From contig JAAXJV010000008.1 of the NCBI GenBank assembly GCA_012269655.1, positions 2,147 through 19,601 of the forward strand: a stretch of DNA of 17,455 bases. The letters are read 5' to 3'. Source of the DNA: Pseudomonadales bacterium (GTDB lineage: Bacteria; Pseudomonadota; Gammaproteobacteria; Pseudomonadales; Litorivicinaceae). Shown piece by piece: positions 1 to 6,402 of the stretch. The notes beneath the pieces are model-generated. The model was not told where the DNA came from. It did no database searches and worked only from the letters and a program-made list of their open reading frames with translations. Every line of letters begins with the position of its first letter. Position 1 is the stretch's first letter. A program made the position numbers and the translations under genes.

Positions 1-987
1 TTGATGGTCCTTGGTGTCAGCCAACGGCTGGCTTTTCCTCAGGGTTAGCAACGACATCAAGTGTCCGTAGACGCGACCGGACTTACCACGAACGAGCTCG
101 GGTACGTCGGGGTTTTTCTTTTGCGGCATGATCGAAGAGCCGGTGCAGAAGCGATCAGGTAATTCAATGAAATCAAATTGAGCGCTCGCCCATATGATTA
201 GTTCCTCGCTCATGCGAGTCATGTGCATGGCACACAGGCTGGCGGCTGAAACAAATTCAATTGCAAAGTCCCGATCCGACACGCTGTCCAGACTGTTGCG
301 GGTGGGGCCGTCAAAGCCTAACTCACGTGCAGTGAAGTGACGGTCAATCGGGAAGGTGGTACCGGCCAGTGCGGCTGCACCCAGCGGACACTGGTTCATG
401 CGAGCTTGAGCGTCTTCAAACCGGCTTAGATCCCTGGCTAGCATCTCGTACCAAGCCATCAGATGGTGGCCAAAGGTTACCGGTTGCGCTGTTTGCAGGT
501 GCGTAAAGCCGGGCATGATTAGATCGGCATGGGCATCGGCTAGGTCTAAAATGCCGCTCTGTAGACGCTGAATTTGGCCTTTGACGAGTTCAATTTGTCC
601 CCGTAGCCACAACCGGATGTCGGTGGCGACTTGGTCATTACGAGAGCGGCCGGTGTGCAGCTTCTTGCCAACGTCACCAATCAGGTCGACGAGGCGCGCT
701 TCGACGTTCATGTGCACGTCTTCCCGGGCAATCGACCAATTGAAAGTGCCGGCTGCGATTTCGCCTTCGATTTGCACCAATCCTTGGTCGATCTGGGCGA
801 CCTCATCGGCCGTTAGGACCCCCTGCACGCCCAACATACGCGCGTGAGCACGACTGCCACGGATGTCTTCGGCGAACATGCGTTGGTCAAACTGGACGGA
901 AGCTGTGAACTCCTGCACAAAAGCGTCGGTTGCTTCGCTGAAACGTCCGCCCCATGAGGCGTTGGTGTCCGGTTTGTTGGTGCTCAT
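1..987 (-). CDS. argH: Argininosuccinate lyase, 3' part beyond window
   Basis: Last step of arginine synthesis: argininosuccinate is cleaved to arginine and fumarate in the cytoplasm. The reverse strand is open for 329 codons from ATG at 987 to the window edge; the family is about 460 residues, so roughly the last 130 are outside. The translation starts [16 protein letters not shown], carries [13 protein letters not shown] near residue 110, and has the fumarase/aspartase superfamily signature [11 protein letters not shown] at about residues 283-293 (near positions 111-143), which includes the catalytic serine loop. Family assignment is firm. The start codon lies only 16 bp from the likely start of the divergent LytTR regulator, so the argH promoter probably lies inside that gene. 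This argH / regulator / hem order is the one found in Pseudomonas. Confidence 0.96.
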   Translation of the reverse strand, partial: MSTNKPDTNASWGGRFSEATDAFVQEFTASVQFDQRMFAEDIRGSRAHARMLGVQGVLTADEVAQIDQGLVQIEGEIAAGTFNWSIAREDVHMNVEARLVDLIGDVGKKLHTGRSRNDQVATDIRLWLRGQIELVKGQIQRLQSGILDLADAHADLIMPGFTHLQTAQPVTFGHHLMAWYEMLARDLSRFEDAQARMNQCPLGAAALAGTTFPIDRHFTARELGFDGPTRNSLDSVSDRDFAIEFVSAASLCAMHMTRMSEELIIWASAQFDFIELPDRFCTGSSIMPQKKNPDVPELVRGKSGRVYGHLMSLLTLRKSQPLADTKDHQ

Positions 988-1003
988 TGCCTATGCTCCC
1001 TGT

Positions 1004-1708
1004 ATGACAGGCGCGGAGTATACAACCAATCCCCTTCGATGGGTGCTGATCGAAGCCGATCCTAGGATTCGTGAACGACTTGAGCGGGCATTAAATCGTT
1101 GGGTGGGGGGTATCGGTGTTGGATTGTTTGAGCAGTTTGACGCGGGTGCCGTTGACGCCTTATCTCCACAGATCCTGTTTGCTCCCGCCGACCCTGCATT
1201 ATGGAATCAGGTAGATGCGCAACCGGGCTCGATTCGGTGGCGGATTGCCCTCGGTCGAACCGACTCGGATGCGCGGATCATGGCCGAACGCGGAATTGAT
1301 GGTTATTTGCACTGGCCCTTTGCCTCAGAAAAATTGCTGGCCCTGACCGCTCGTATGGATAGGCAAGCCCGTCGCTCGGATCGGCTCTGGCTCAAAGACG
1401 GCGAGCGTTGGTGTTTGGTTGATGCTCGCGACGTACAATATTGTGAAGTCAAAGACCGCCAGCTTTGGGTGCACACGCGTCATGGGATTCTGCACTTTCC
1501 GGGCAGTCTCACCTCGCTTGAGCAACGATTTCCGCAGTGGCTTCGAATCCATCGAAGGCTACTGGTGGCCCCGCAGTGGGTGACCGACTTGGGCGAGCAG
1601 GGCATCAAGGTGGAGGGCTGTGCTAGCCGGCTTCCTGTTTCGAGGCGTCAGCGAGCCCGCGTATACAAAGCCGTACTGGCCCAGTCATTCAACTCGGACA
1701 TGGTGTAA
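1004..1708 (+). CDS. AlgR-like LytTR response regulator with degenerate receiver
   Basis: Predicted DNA-binding regulator of 234 residues. Residues ~11-118 resemble a CheY-like receiver and ~132-230 a LytTR DNA-binding domain (QYCEVKDRQLWVHTRHG, then FPQWLRIHRRLLVAPQWV, ending in a basic SRRQRARVYKAV stretch). The receiver lacks its normal chemistry: the strand that should end in the phospho-accepting Asp reads QILFAPADP (Pro61 where AlgR has Asp), the usual Lys-Pro is Trp104-Pro105, and the acidic pair is reduced to EAD. Phosphorylation is therefore unlikely. It lies just upstream of hemC, as algR does in Pseudomonas, but no sensor-kinase gene is present. I chose ATG 1004 because the open frame further upstream runs antisense through argH; GTG 1043 would start right at the first receiver strand and is a real alternative. 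There is no clear Shine-Dalgarno for either. Targets are unknown. Confidence 0.8.
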   Translation: MTGAEYTTNPLRWVLIEADPRIRERLERALNRWVGGIGVGLFEQFDAGAVDALSPQILFAPADPALWNQVDAQPGSIRWRIALGRTDSDARIMAERGIDGYLHWPFASEKLLALTARMDRQARRSDRLWLKDGERWCLVDARDVQYCEVKDRQLWVHTRHGILHFPGSLTSLEQRFPQWLRIHRRLLVAPQWVTDLGEQGIKVEGCASRLPVSRRQRARVYKAVLAQSFNSDMV

Positions 1709-1728
1709 GGCGTCCACGCACAGTATCC

Positions 1729-1751
1729 TGTGTCCAGCAGTGAAGGACACA
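1729..1751 (+). promoter_or_regulatory. Hairpin at the ribosome-binding site of hemC copy 1
   Basis: TGTGTCC (1729-1735) and GGACACA (1745-1751) form a perfect 7-bp inverted repeat with a 9-nt loop, AGCAGTGAA. The right arm contains most of the Shine-Dalgarno GAAGGA (1742-1747) and ends two bases before ATG 1754, so in RNA the stem could hide the ribosome-binding site. The left arm is not included in the 649-bp duplication, so copy 2 has the same ribosome-binding site without this partner. Function is inferred from base pairing only. Confidence 0.4.
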
Positions 1752-3036
1752 CCATGGAATTGATTATTGCCACCCGTGAATCCCCGTTGGCCATGTGGCA
1801 GGCCGAGCACGTTCAAGCCCTATTACAACAAGCGCATTCGGACTTAACGGTCTCGTTACTTCCGATGACCACCGAGGGCGATCAAAAGCTTGAAGGCCCC
1901 CTGTATACGTCAGGCGGAAAGGGTCTGTTTGTTAAAGAGCTCGAAAAAGCCTTATTGGATGGCCGCGCGCATCTGGCGGTGCATTCACTCAAAGACGTGC
2001 CGGTTCATTTCCCCGAGGGCTTGGGTTTGGTCGGCGTGATGGCAGGCGAGGACCCACGGGATGCCTTTGTCAGCAACCAATACGATTCTTTTGAAGCCTT
2101 GCCTGAGGGCGCAGTGGTGGGCAGCGCCAGTTTGCGCCGAGTCAGCCAACTGAAGCATCTGCGGCCGGATCTCGAGTTCAAAGTGTGTCGAGGTAATTTG
2201 CAAACGCGTTTGCGTAAGCTCGATGAAGGGCAGTACGACGCGCTCATTTTGGCGGTCGCGGGTCTGGAGCGCATGGGATTGGCCGAGCGAATCACCCAGC
2301 GTATCAGCATTGAAGATTGCCTGCCGGCGGTGGGTCAGGGCGTATTGGGACTTGAAGCGCGGCTTGACGATCCGGCAACGCTTGAGCAGTGAAGGACACA
2401 CCATGGAATTGATTATTGCCACCCGTGAATCCCCGTTGGCCATGTGGCAGGCCGAGCACGTTCAAGCCCTATTACAACAAGCGCATTCGGACTTAACGGT
2501 CTCGTTACTTCCGATGACCACCGAGGGCGATCAAAAGCTTGAAGGCCCCCTGTATACGTCAGGCGGAAAGGGTCTGTTTGTTAAAGAGCTCGAAAAAGCC
2601 TTATTGGATGGCCGCGCGCATCTGGCGGTGCATTCACTCAAAGACGTGCCGGTTCATTTCCCCGAGGGCTTGGGTTTGGTCGGCGTGATGGCAGGCGAGG
2701 ACCCACGGGATGCCTTTGTCAGCAACCAATACGATTCTTTTGAAGCCTTGCCTGAGGGCGCAGTGGTGGGCAGCGCCAGTTTGCGCCGAGTCAGCCAACT
2801 GAAGCATCTGCGGCCGGATCTCGAGTTCAAAGTGTGTCGAGGTAATTTGCAAACGCGTTTGCGTAAGCTCGATGAAGGGCAGTACGACGCGCTCATTTTG
2901 GCGGTCGCGGGTCTGGAGCGCATGGGATTGGCCGAGCGAATCACCCAGCGTATCAGCATTGAAGATTGCCTGCCGGCGGTGGGTCAGGGCGTATTGGGAC
3001 TTGAAGCGCGGCTTGACGATCCGGCAACGCTTGAGC
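1736..3036 (+). repeat. Perfect 649-bp tandem duplication inside hemC
   Basis: Bases 1736-2387 recur at 2385-3036 (offset 649). I compared the two copies block by block and found no mismatch. The junction reads CTTGAGC|AGTGAAGG: the left part matches the copy-2 sequence ending at 3036 and the right part matches the leader starting at 1736. The two ends share AGC, a 3-bp microhomology, which is why the intervals overlap at 2385-2387. The unit spans the hemC ribosome-binding site and about the first 211 codons. 649 is not a multiple of 3, so the frame is not kept across the junction. No insertion-sequence ends or flanking target repeats are seen. Identity implies a very recent event or an assembly error. 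Confidence 0.95.
1754..2392 (+). pseudogene. hemC: Truncated hemC, duplicated 5' copy
   Basis: This is a 3'-truncated copy of porphobilinogen deaminase, created by the tandem duplication. It starts at ATG 1754 behind GAAGGA, reads identically to the intact gene for 211 codons, adds one Gln and stops at TGA 2390-2392. It keeps the substrate-binding N-terminal region ([14 protein letters not shown], and HSLKDVPV with the catalytic Asp at residue 81, equivalent to E. coli Asp84). It lacks the whole C-terminal domain with the DGGCQVPLAV loop, whose cysteine carries the dipyrromethane cofactor. The break falls close to the domain 2/3 boundary known for this family. It cannot be a working deaminase, though a folded two-domain fragment could in principle be made. 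Its stop codon is part of the Shine-Dalgarno of copy 2 (TGAAGGA), so its translation may feed ribosomes to the intact gene. Confidence 0.9.
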
Positions 3037-3317
3037 GAATTCAAGTCTTGTTAGATGCGACGACAGCGCAGCGCATTGCTGCAGAACGTGGCGTCTCGAC
3101 TCGCCTAGACGGCGGTTGTCAGGTGCCCTTGGCGGTACACGCTCAGCACATCGACGGACAATTGCGGGTCCGGGCTCGGGTGGGCGCAGCCGACGGCAGT
3201 CAGTTAATGGAAGTTGAAACGACCGGCCATCCGGATTCGGCGGCTGACATGGGCATTGCGCTGGCCGAACAGCTTTTGGCCGACGGGGCGGGTGAGCTAC
3301 TCGCCAGCGCGCCTTAG
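2403..3317 (+). CDS. hemC: Porphobilinogen deaminase (hydroxymethylbilane synthase), intact copy
   Basis: Joins four porphobilinogens into hydroxymethylbilane, the third step from 5-aminolevulinate towards heme and sirohaem, in the cytoplasm. It has 304 residues against about 310 for the family. Start ATG 2403 follows GAAGGA. Visible family marks are the N-terminal [10 protein letters not shown], the [14 protein letters not shown] loop, HSLKDVPV with the catalytic Asp81, [10 protein letters not shown] and RGNLQTRL (arginines that bind substrate carboxylates), and DGGCQVPLAV with Cys239 for the dipyrromethane cofactor. It follows the truncated copy by 10 bp and abuts hemD, with TAG at 3315-3317 directly next to ATG at 3318. 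Because of the duplication, its leader is now the 3' end of copy 1, so expression probably depends on readthrough transcription and perhaps translational coupling. Confidence 0.97.
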   Translation: MELIIATRESPLAMWQAEHVQALLQQAHSDLTVSLLPMTTEGDQKLEGPLYTSGGKGLFVKELEKALLDGRAHLAVHSLKDVPVHFPEGLGLVGVMAGEDPRDAFVSNQYDSFEALPEGAVVGSASLRRVSQLKHLRPDLEFKVCRGNLQTRLRKLDEGQYDALILAVAGLERMGLAERITQRISIEDCLPAVGQGVLGLEARLDDPATLERIQVLLDATTAQRIAAERGVSTRLDGGCQVPLAVHAQHIDGQLRVRARVGAADGSQLMEVETTGHPDSAADMGIALAEQLLADGAGELLASAP

Positions 3318-3995
3318 ATGTGGTGGATAGCGCGTCCGCAGCCCGAGGCTGACGCGCTGGTCCAGCGGCTGAATTCCCTGGGCATTCCAGCGAAGGTGAC
3401 ACCGGCGATTCGTATTGAGTCGCTGGAGATCGACCATCGCGTCATTATGGAGCTGGATCAGTTCGACACCTTGATTGTGGTGTCCAAACCCGCGGCCCGG
3501 CGACTCATCGATGAGATCGATCAATACTGGCCTCAATTGCCCTTGGGCATCGATTGCATTGCGGTGGGCCCGGGTACGGCCCAGATTCTTCAAGACTATG
3601 GATTCTCTCCGCGGGTGCCCAAGCAGGCCGACAGTGAAGGCGTATTAGCGCTTGCCCAAAATTCACGGCGAGTTTTGTTGGCCGCCGGAGAGGGCGGGCG
3701 TGAGTTGATTGAACAGGGTCTGGCAAGGGCCGAGCTCACGCGACTTTCCTTGTACCGCCGGGTCAAGGGTCCAGTACCCGCCGAGTCACCGGAGGCCAGA
3801 TCCGTTAATCTATGGGTGACCTCGGCGGAGATTGCCCGGGCCGTGGCCGAATGGCCGCACCCGATTAACGAGGTGTGGGTACCCAGTGCAAGAGTGGCCG
3901 AGGCGGCGCGAGAGGTCGGTCTGCCTGTGACTCAGGTACTGGGCAGTGCCAGTGATGACAGTTTTATCCAAGCGGTTTTGAAGGACAGGGTATGA
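3318..3995 (+). CDS. hemD: Uroporphyrinogen-III synthase
   Basis: Cyclises hydroxymethylbilane with inversion of ring D to give uroporphyrinogen III. It has 225 residues, slightly short for a family usually around 240-270. Sequence in this family is poorly conserved, but the pattern fits: N-terminal WWIARPQPEADALVQRL, DTLIVVSKPAARRLID, the central IAVGPGTAQILQDYGF and VPKQADSEGVLAL, then LLAAGEGGRELIEQGL with LYRRV, as expected for two Rossmann-like lobes. Position directly after hemC, with no spacer, and before hemX supports the call strongly. The start codon touches the hemC stop, and the gene ends in ATGA shared with the hemX start (3992-3995), suggesting coupled translation. Confidence 0.93.
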   Translation: MWWIARPQPEADALVQRLNSLGIPAKVTPAIRIESLEIDHRVIMELDQFDTLIVVSKPAARRLIDEIDQYWPQLPLGIDCIAVGPGTAQILQDYGFSPRVPKQADSEGVLALAQNSRRVLLAAGEGGRELIEQGLARAELTRLSLYRRVKGPVPAESPEARSVNLWVTSAEIARAVAEWPHPINEVWVPSARVAEAAREVGLPVTQVLGSASDDSFIQAVLKDRV

Positions 3996-5125
3996 GTGAA
4001 AACGACAAAGTGGATCAGCCAGTTGAAGACGTTGAGACGCTTGAGCCCGTCGAAATAGAGCAAGCCGATGCATCTGAGGGTGAAGCGGATGAGGTTTCGC
4101 ATGCTAGCCAGCCTAAGGCCTCTCGCCTTCCACTGATCTTGTCAGGATTGGCCTTGATAGCGGCACTGGGTGGCGCTGGAATCGCCTTTCAGCAGAATGC
4201 CCAGAGTACAGATCTGCAATCACAGCTTGCTGACCTACAGACTTCAGTGGCGGTTTTGAACCAAGCCACGGCTCCGCTTGCACAGCTTCAGCAAGAGATG
4301 ACTCAGATCCAAGGTAATCAAGTTCAGGTGGCTGAAATCGCCTCGGCCGTGCAGTCCACCAGCGACGACGTCTTCGAACAGTTACAGGTATTGGTGACCG
4401 ATTTGGCCGAGACTCGAACCCGACTCGAGTTGCTTGAAGGCAATCGTGCGCAGGAATATCTGCTGGCCGAGGTCGAATATCTGTTGCGAATCGCCATCCA
4501 GCGGATTCAAGCCGGCCGTGATGTGGCGACCGGCCTGTCGCTGATGCTTTCAGCGGACCAAACCCTGGCAGGTGCAGACGATGCGGAGCTCTTTCCTATC
4601 CGCCGGGCGCTGGCTACAGACATCGCAGCCCTACGTGCGCTTCCTGCCATTGATCGTGATGGGTTGTATTTAGAGTTGGCAGCGGCAGCCGATCGTATTG
4701 ATCGTTTATCCATGTCTCCGATTGAATTGGCTCAGGCGCCAGCCGGTAAAGTGGCCGAGGACGATCAAGGCCTGATGCAGACGCTGTCTAGCTTCGTCAC
4801 CGTGCGTCAACGCGCCAATCCGATTGACCCTCTGCCTACTCCGACCGAAGCGGTCTACGCTCGGCAAAATTTGCGGTTGATGCTCGAACAGGCGCAACTG
4901 GCGCTGTTAGACGAGAATACCGTCACTTGGCAAAGCACTCTGGAGCGAGCCCATGTCTGGACGAATCGTTATTTCCTTGATGATTCTGAACAGCAGTCGT
5001 TGGTTACGACTCTCGATCGATTGCAGGGCTTGCCCGTTGCGCAGGACATACCTCGAGTGGGCAAGGCCTTGGCCGAGCTAAAAGCGCTGCAAAAGCAACG
5101 TGACGAAGCTCTGGGAGGCCGGTAA
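3992..5125 (+). CDS. hemX: HemX-type membrane protein
   Basis: Protein of 377 residues. A very acidic cytoplasmic N-terminus (residues 1-40) is followed by a single membrane segment at about 46-66 (LPLILSGLALIAALGGAGIAF). A Gln-rich stretch with heptad-like spacing, probably coiled coil, runs from about 67 to 160, and the rest is a helical C-terminal domain containing EYLLAEVEYLLRIAIQRI, typical of the HemX family. Once annotated as a uroporphyrin-III C-methyltransferase, this family lacks a methyltransferase fold; its role is not settled and is thought to concern organisation of heme synthesis at the inner membrane. It overlaps hemD by 4 bp (ATGA) and hemY by 1 bp (TAATG), so it belongs to the same operon. 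Confidence 0.9.
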   Translation: MSENDKVDQPVEDVETLEPVEIEQADASEGEADEVSHASQPKASRLPLILSGLALIAALGGAGIAFQQNAQSTDLQSQLADLQTSVAVLNQATAPLAQLQQEMTQIQGNQVQVAEIASAVQSTSDDVFEQLQVLVTDLAETRTRLELLEGNRAQEYLLAEVEYLLRIAIQRIQAGRDVATGLSLMLSADQTLAGADDAELFPIRRALATDIAALRALPAIDRDGLYLELAAAADRIDRLSMSPIELAQAPAGKVAEDDQGLMQTLSSFVTVRQRANPIDPLPTPTEAVYARQNLRLMLEQAQLALLDENTVTWQSTLERAHVWTNRYFLDDSEQQSLVTTLDRLQGLPVAQDIPRVGKALAELKALQKQRDEALGGR

Positions 5126-6402
5126 TGCGGGCTCTGGTTAAAGTTATTGCATTTTTAATCCTAATCGGGGCTGCCCTAGCCGGCGGTACGTTGGTGGGCC
5201 AAGCCATCAAAAAGGATCCCGGCTATGTGCTGTTTGCCTATGGCAATACCACGGTAGAAATGAGTATCTGGGTGGCCCTGGCGATTTTGACGGTAACGGC
5301 GGGTATCGGTTACGTCACTTTGCGCCTGATGGGCCGGCTGTTGGATTCGCCAGAAGGAATCGGTCGTTTGTGGGCGCGTCTGCGTGGTCGCAGTGCTCGC
5401 GATGCGACGCAGAAAGGGTTTATGGAGCTGCGCATGGGTCGCTATGAAGCGGCATTGAAACACCTAACTTCCGCCGCACCGCGAAGCGACATTGCCTTTA
5501 TCAACTATCTGTCTGCGGCTGAGGCAGCCAACGCGTTGGGCCGAGGTGATCAGCGAGATGAGTTGCTGGTAAAAGCATTGGAAACCGCACCGGGCAGTGA
5601 GCTAGCAATTGGCTTGGCCGAGGCGCGCATGCAGTTTGATAACGGCCAATTGGAAGCCTGTGCAGAGACCTTGAGGGCTCTTCGTAAACAAAAAGCCAAA
5701 GACAAGGAGCTCATCATGCTCAGTTGTCAGGTGTGTCAGGCATTGGGCCGTATTGAAGAGTTGATTGATTTGCTGCCGCTGGCAAAGAAATTTCAGGTCA
5801 TGCCAGCCGAGGATTGCGCAGCGTTAGAGGTGGAAGCCTACAGCTTGAGCCTAAAGCAAGCGGTTGAGGACGCCGAGCCCGCCAGCAAGCCAAACCAATG
5901 GCCCTTGGCACTGAAAACGACCTGGACCGCAATACCTAAGACGCTCCAATTAGACGCCGGGTTGATCAAGATTTTGATTCAGGGCCTGATCTCCGCCAAT
6001 GCAACGGAGCTGGCGGTCAAAGAGCTTGAAAAAGCACTTAAAAAGGCGCCAGAAGCTGAACTCTTTGTTCTCTACGCACAAATTCAATCCGAGGATCCGG
6101 CAGCGCGTCTGGTGTTTTTAGATAAGTTGGGCAAGGGTCTGCAGCATCGTGCTCCGCTGGATTTTGCTCGGGGTCAGTTGGCTTGGCGTCAGGGCGATTT
6201 GTCCATGGCAGAGCAAGCGTTTGAAGCCAGTTTGGCCGATCAACCCAATGGCCAGACGTATGAATCTTTGGCCCAGGTTTATCGCGAGCAAGGGCGGCAT
6301 GAGTTGGAATTAAAAACGCTACAAGGCCTGACCGAAGCCGTCCGGGATTGGCCTAGTATGCAGAGCTTACCTAGTTCGGCTGAATCAAGACCAGGTTCCT
6401 AG
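5125..6402 (+). CDS. hemY: HemY-type membrane protein with TPR repeats
   Basis: Protein of 425 residues, typical of proteobacterial HemY, which is unrelated to the protoporphyrinogen oxidase of the same name in Bacillus. Two membrane segments are visible, at about residues 3-25 and 46-69, followed by RLMGRLLDSPEGIGRL and a long helical TPR-like region up to about residue 415 (for example MELRMGRYEAALKHL and QLAWRQGDLSMAEQAFEAS). The family is found downstream of hemCDX and is proposed to coordinate late heme-synthesis enzymes at the membrane; no reaction is established. The start overlaps the hemX stop by one base. Its last 32 bp overlap the 3' end of the convergent GGDEF-EAL gene, leaving no separate terminator between them. 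Confidence 0.92.
   Translation: MRALVKVIAFLILIGAALAGGTLVGQAIKKDPGYVLFAYGNTTVEMSIWVALAILTVTAGIGYVTLRLMGRLLDSPEGIGRLWARLRGRSARDATQKGFMELRMGRYEAALKHLTSAAPRSDIAFINYLSAAEAANALGRGDQRDELLVKALETAPGSELAIGLAEARMQFDNGQLEACAETLRALRKQKAKDKELIMLSCQVCQALGRIEELIDLLPLAKKFQVMPAEDCAALEVEAYSLSLKQAVEDAEPASKPNQWPLALKTTWTAIPKTLQLDAGLIKILIQGLISANATELAVKELEKALKKAPEAELFVLYAQIQSEDPAARLVFLDKLGKGLQHRAPLDFARGQLAWRQGDLSMAEQAFEASLADQPNGQTYESLAQVYREQGRHELELKTLQGLTEAVRDWPSMQSLPSSAESRPGS

Noticed and set aside
581..847. Forward open frames inside argH
   Set aside because: The reverse strand here encodes well-conserved ArgH; the forward frames are low-complexity shadows.
863..1003. Upstream extension of the LytTR regulator
   Set aside because: This part lies antisense to the conserved ArgH N-terminus and precedes the first receiver strand.
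1736..3036. Mobile element as the cause of the hemC duplication
   Set aside because: No transposase, no terminal inverted repeats and no extra sequence at the junction; the repeat is hemC itself.
2223..3317. A 364-codon open frame that would give HemC an N-terminal extension
   Set aside because: Its first 60 codons read copy 1 out of frame; it exists only because the 649-bp duplication shifts the frame. The true start is ATG 2403 behind GAAGGA.
1985..3402. Long reverse-strand open frames (152, 136 and 149 codons) across hemC
   Set aside because: They mirror the coding strand of a highly conserved gene, repeat with the duplication, and resemble no known protein.
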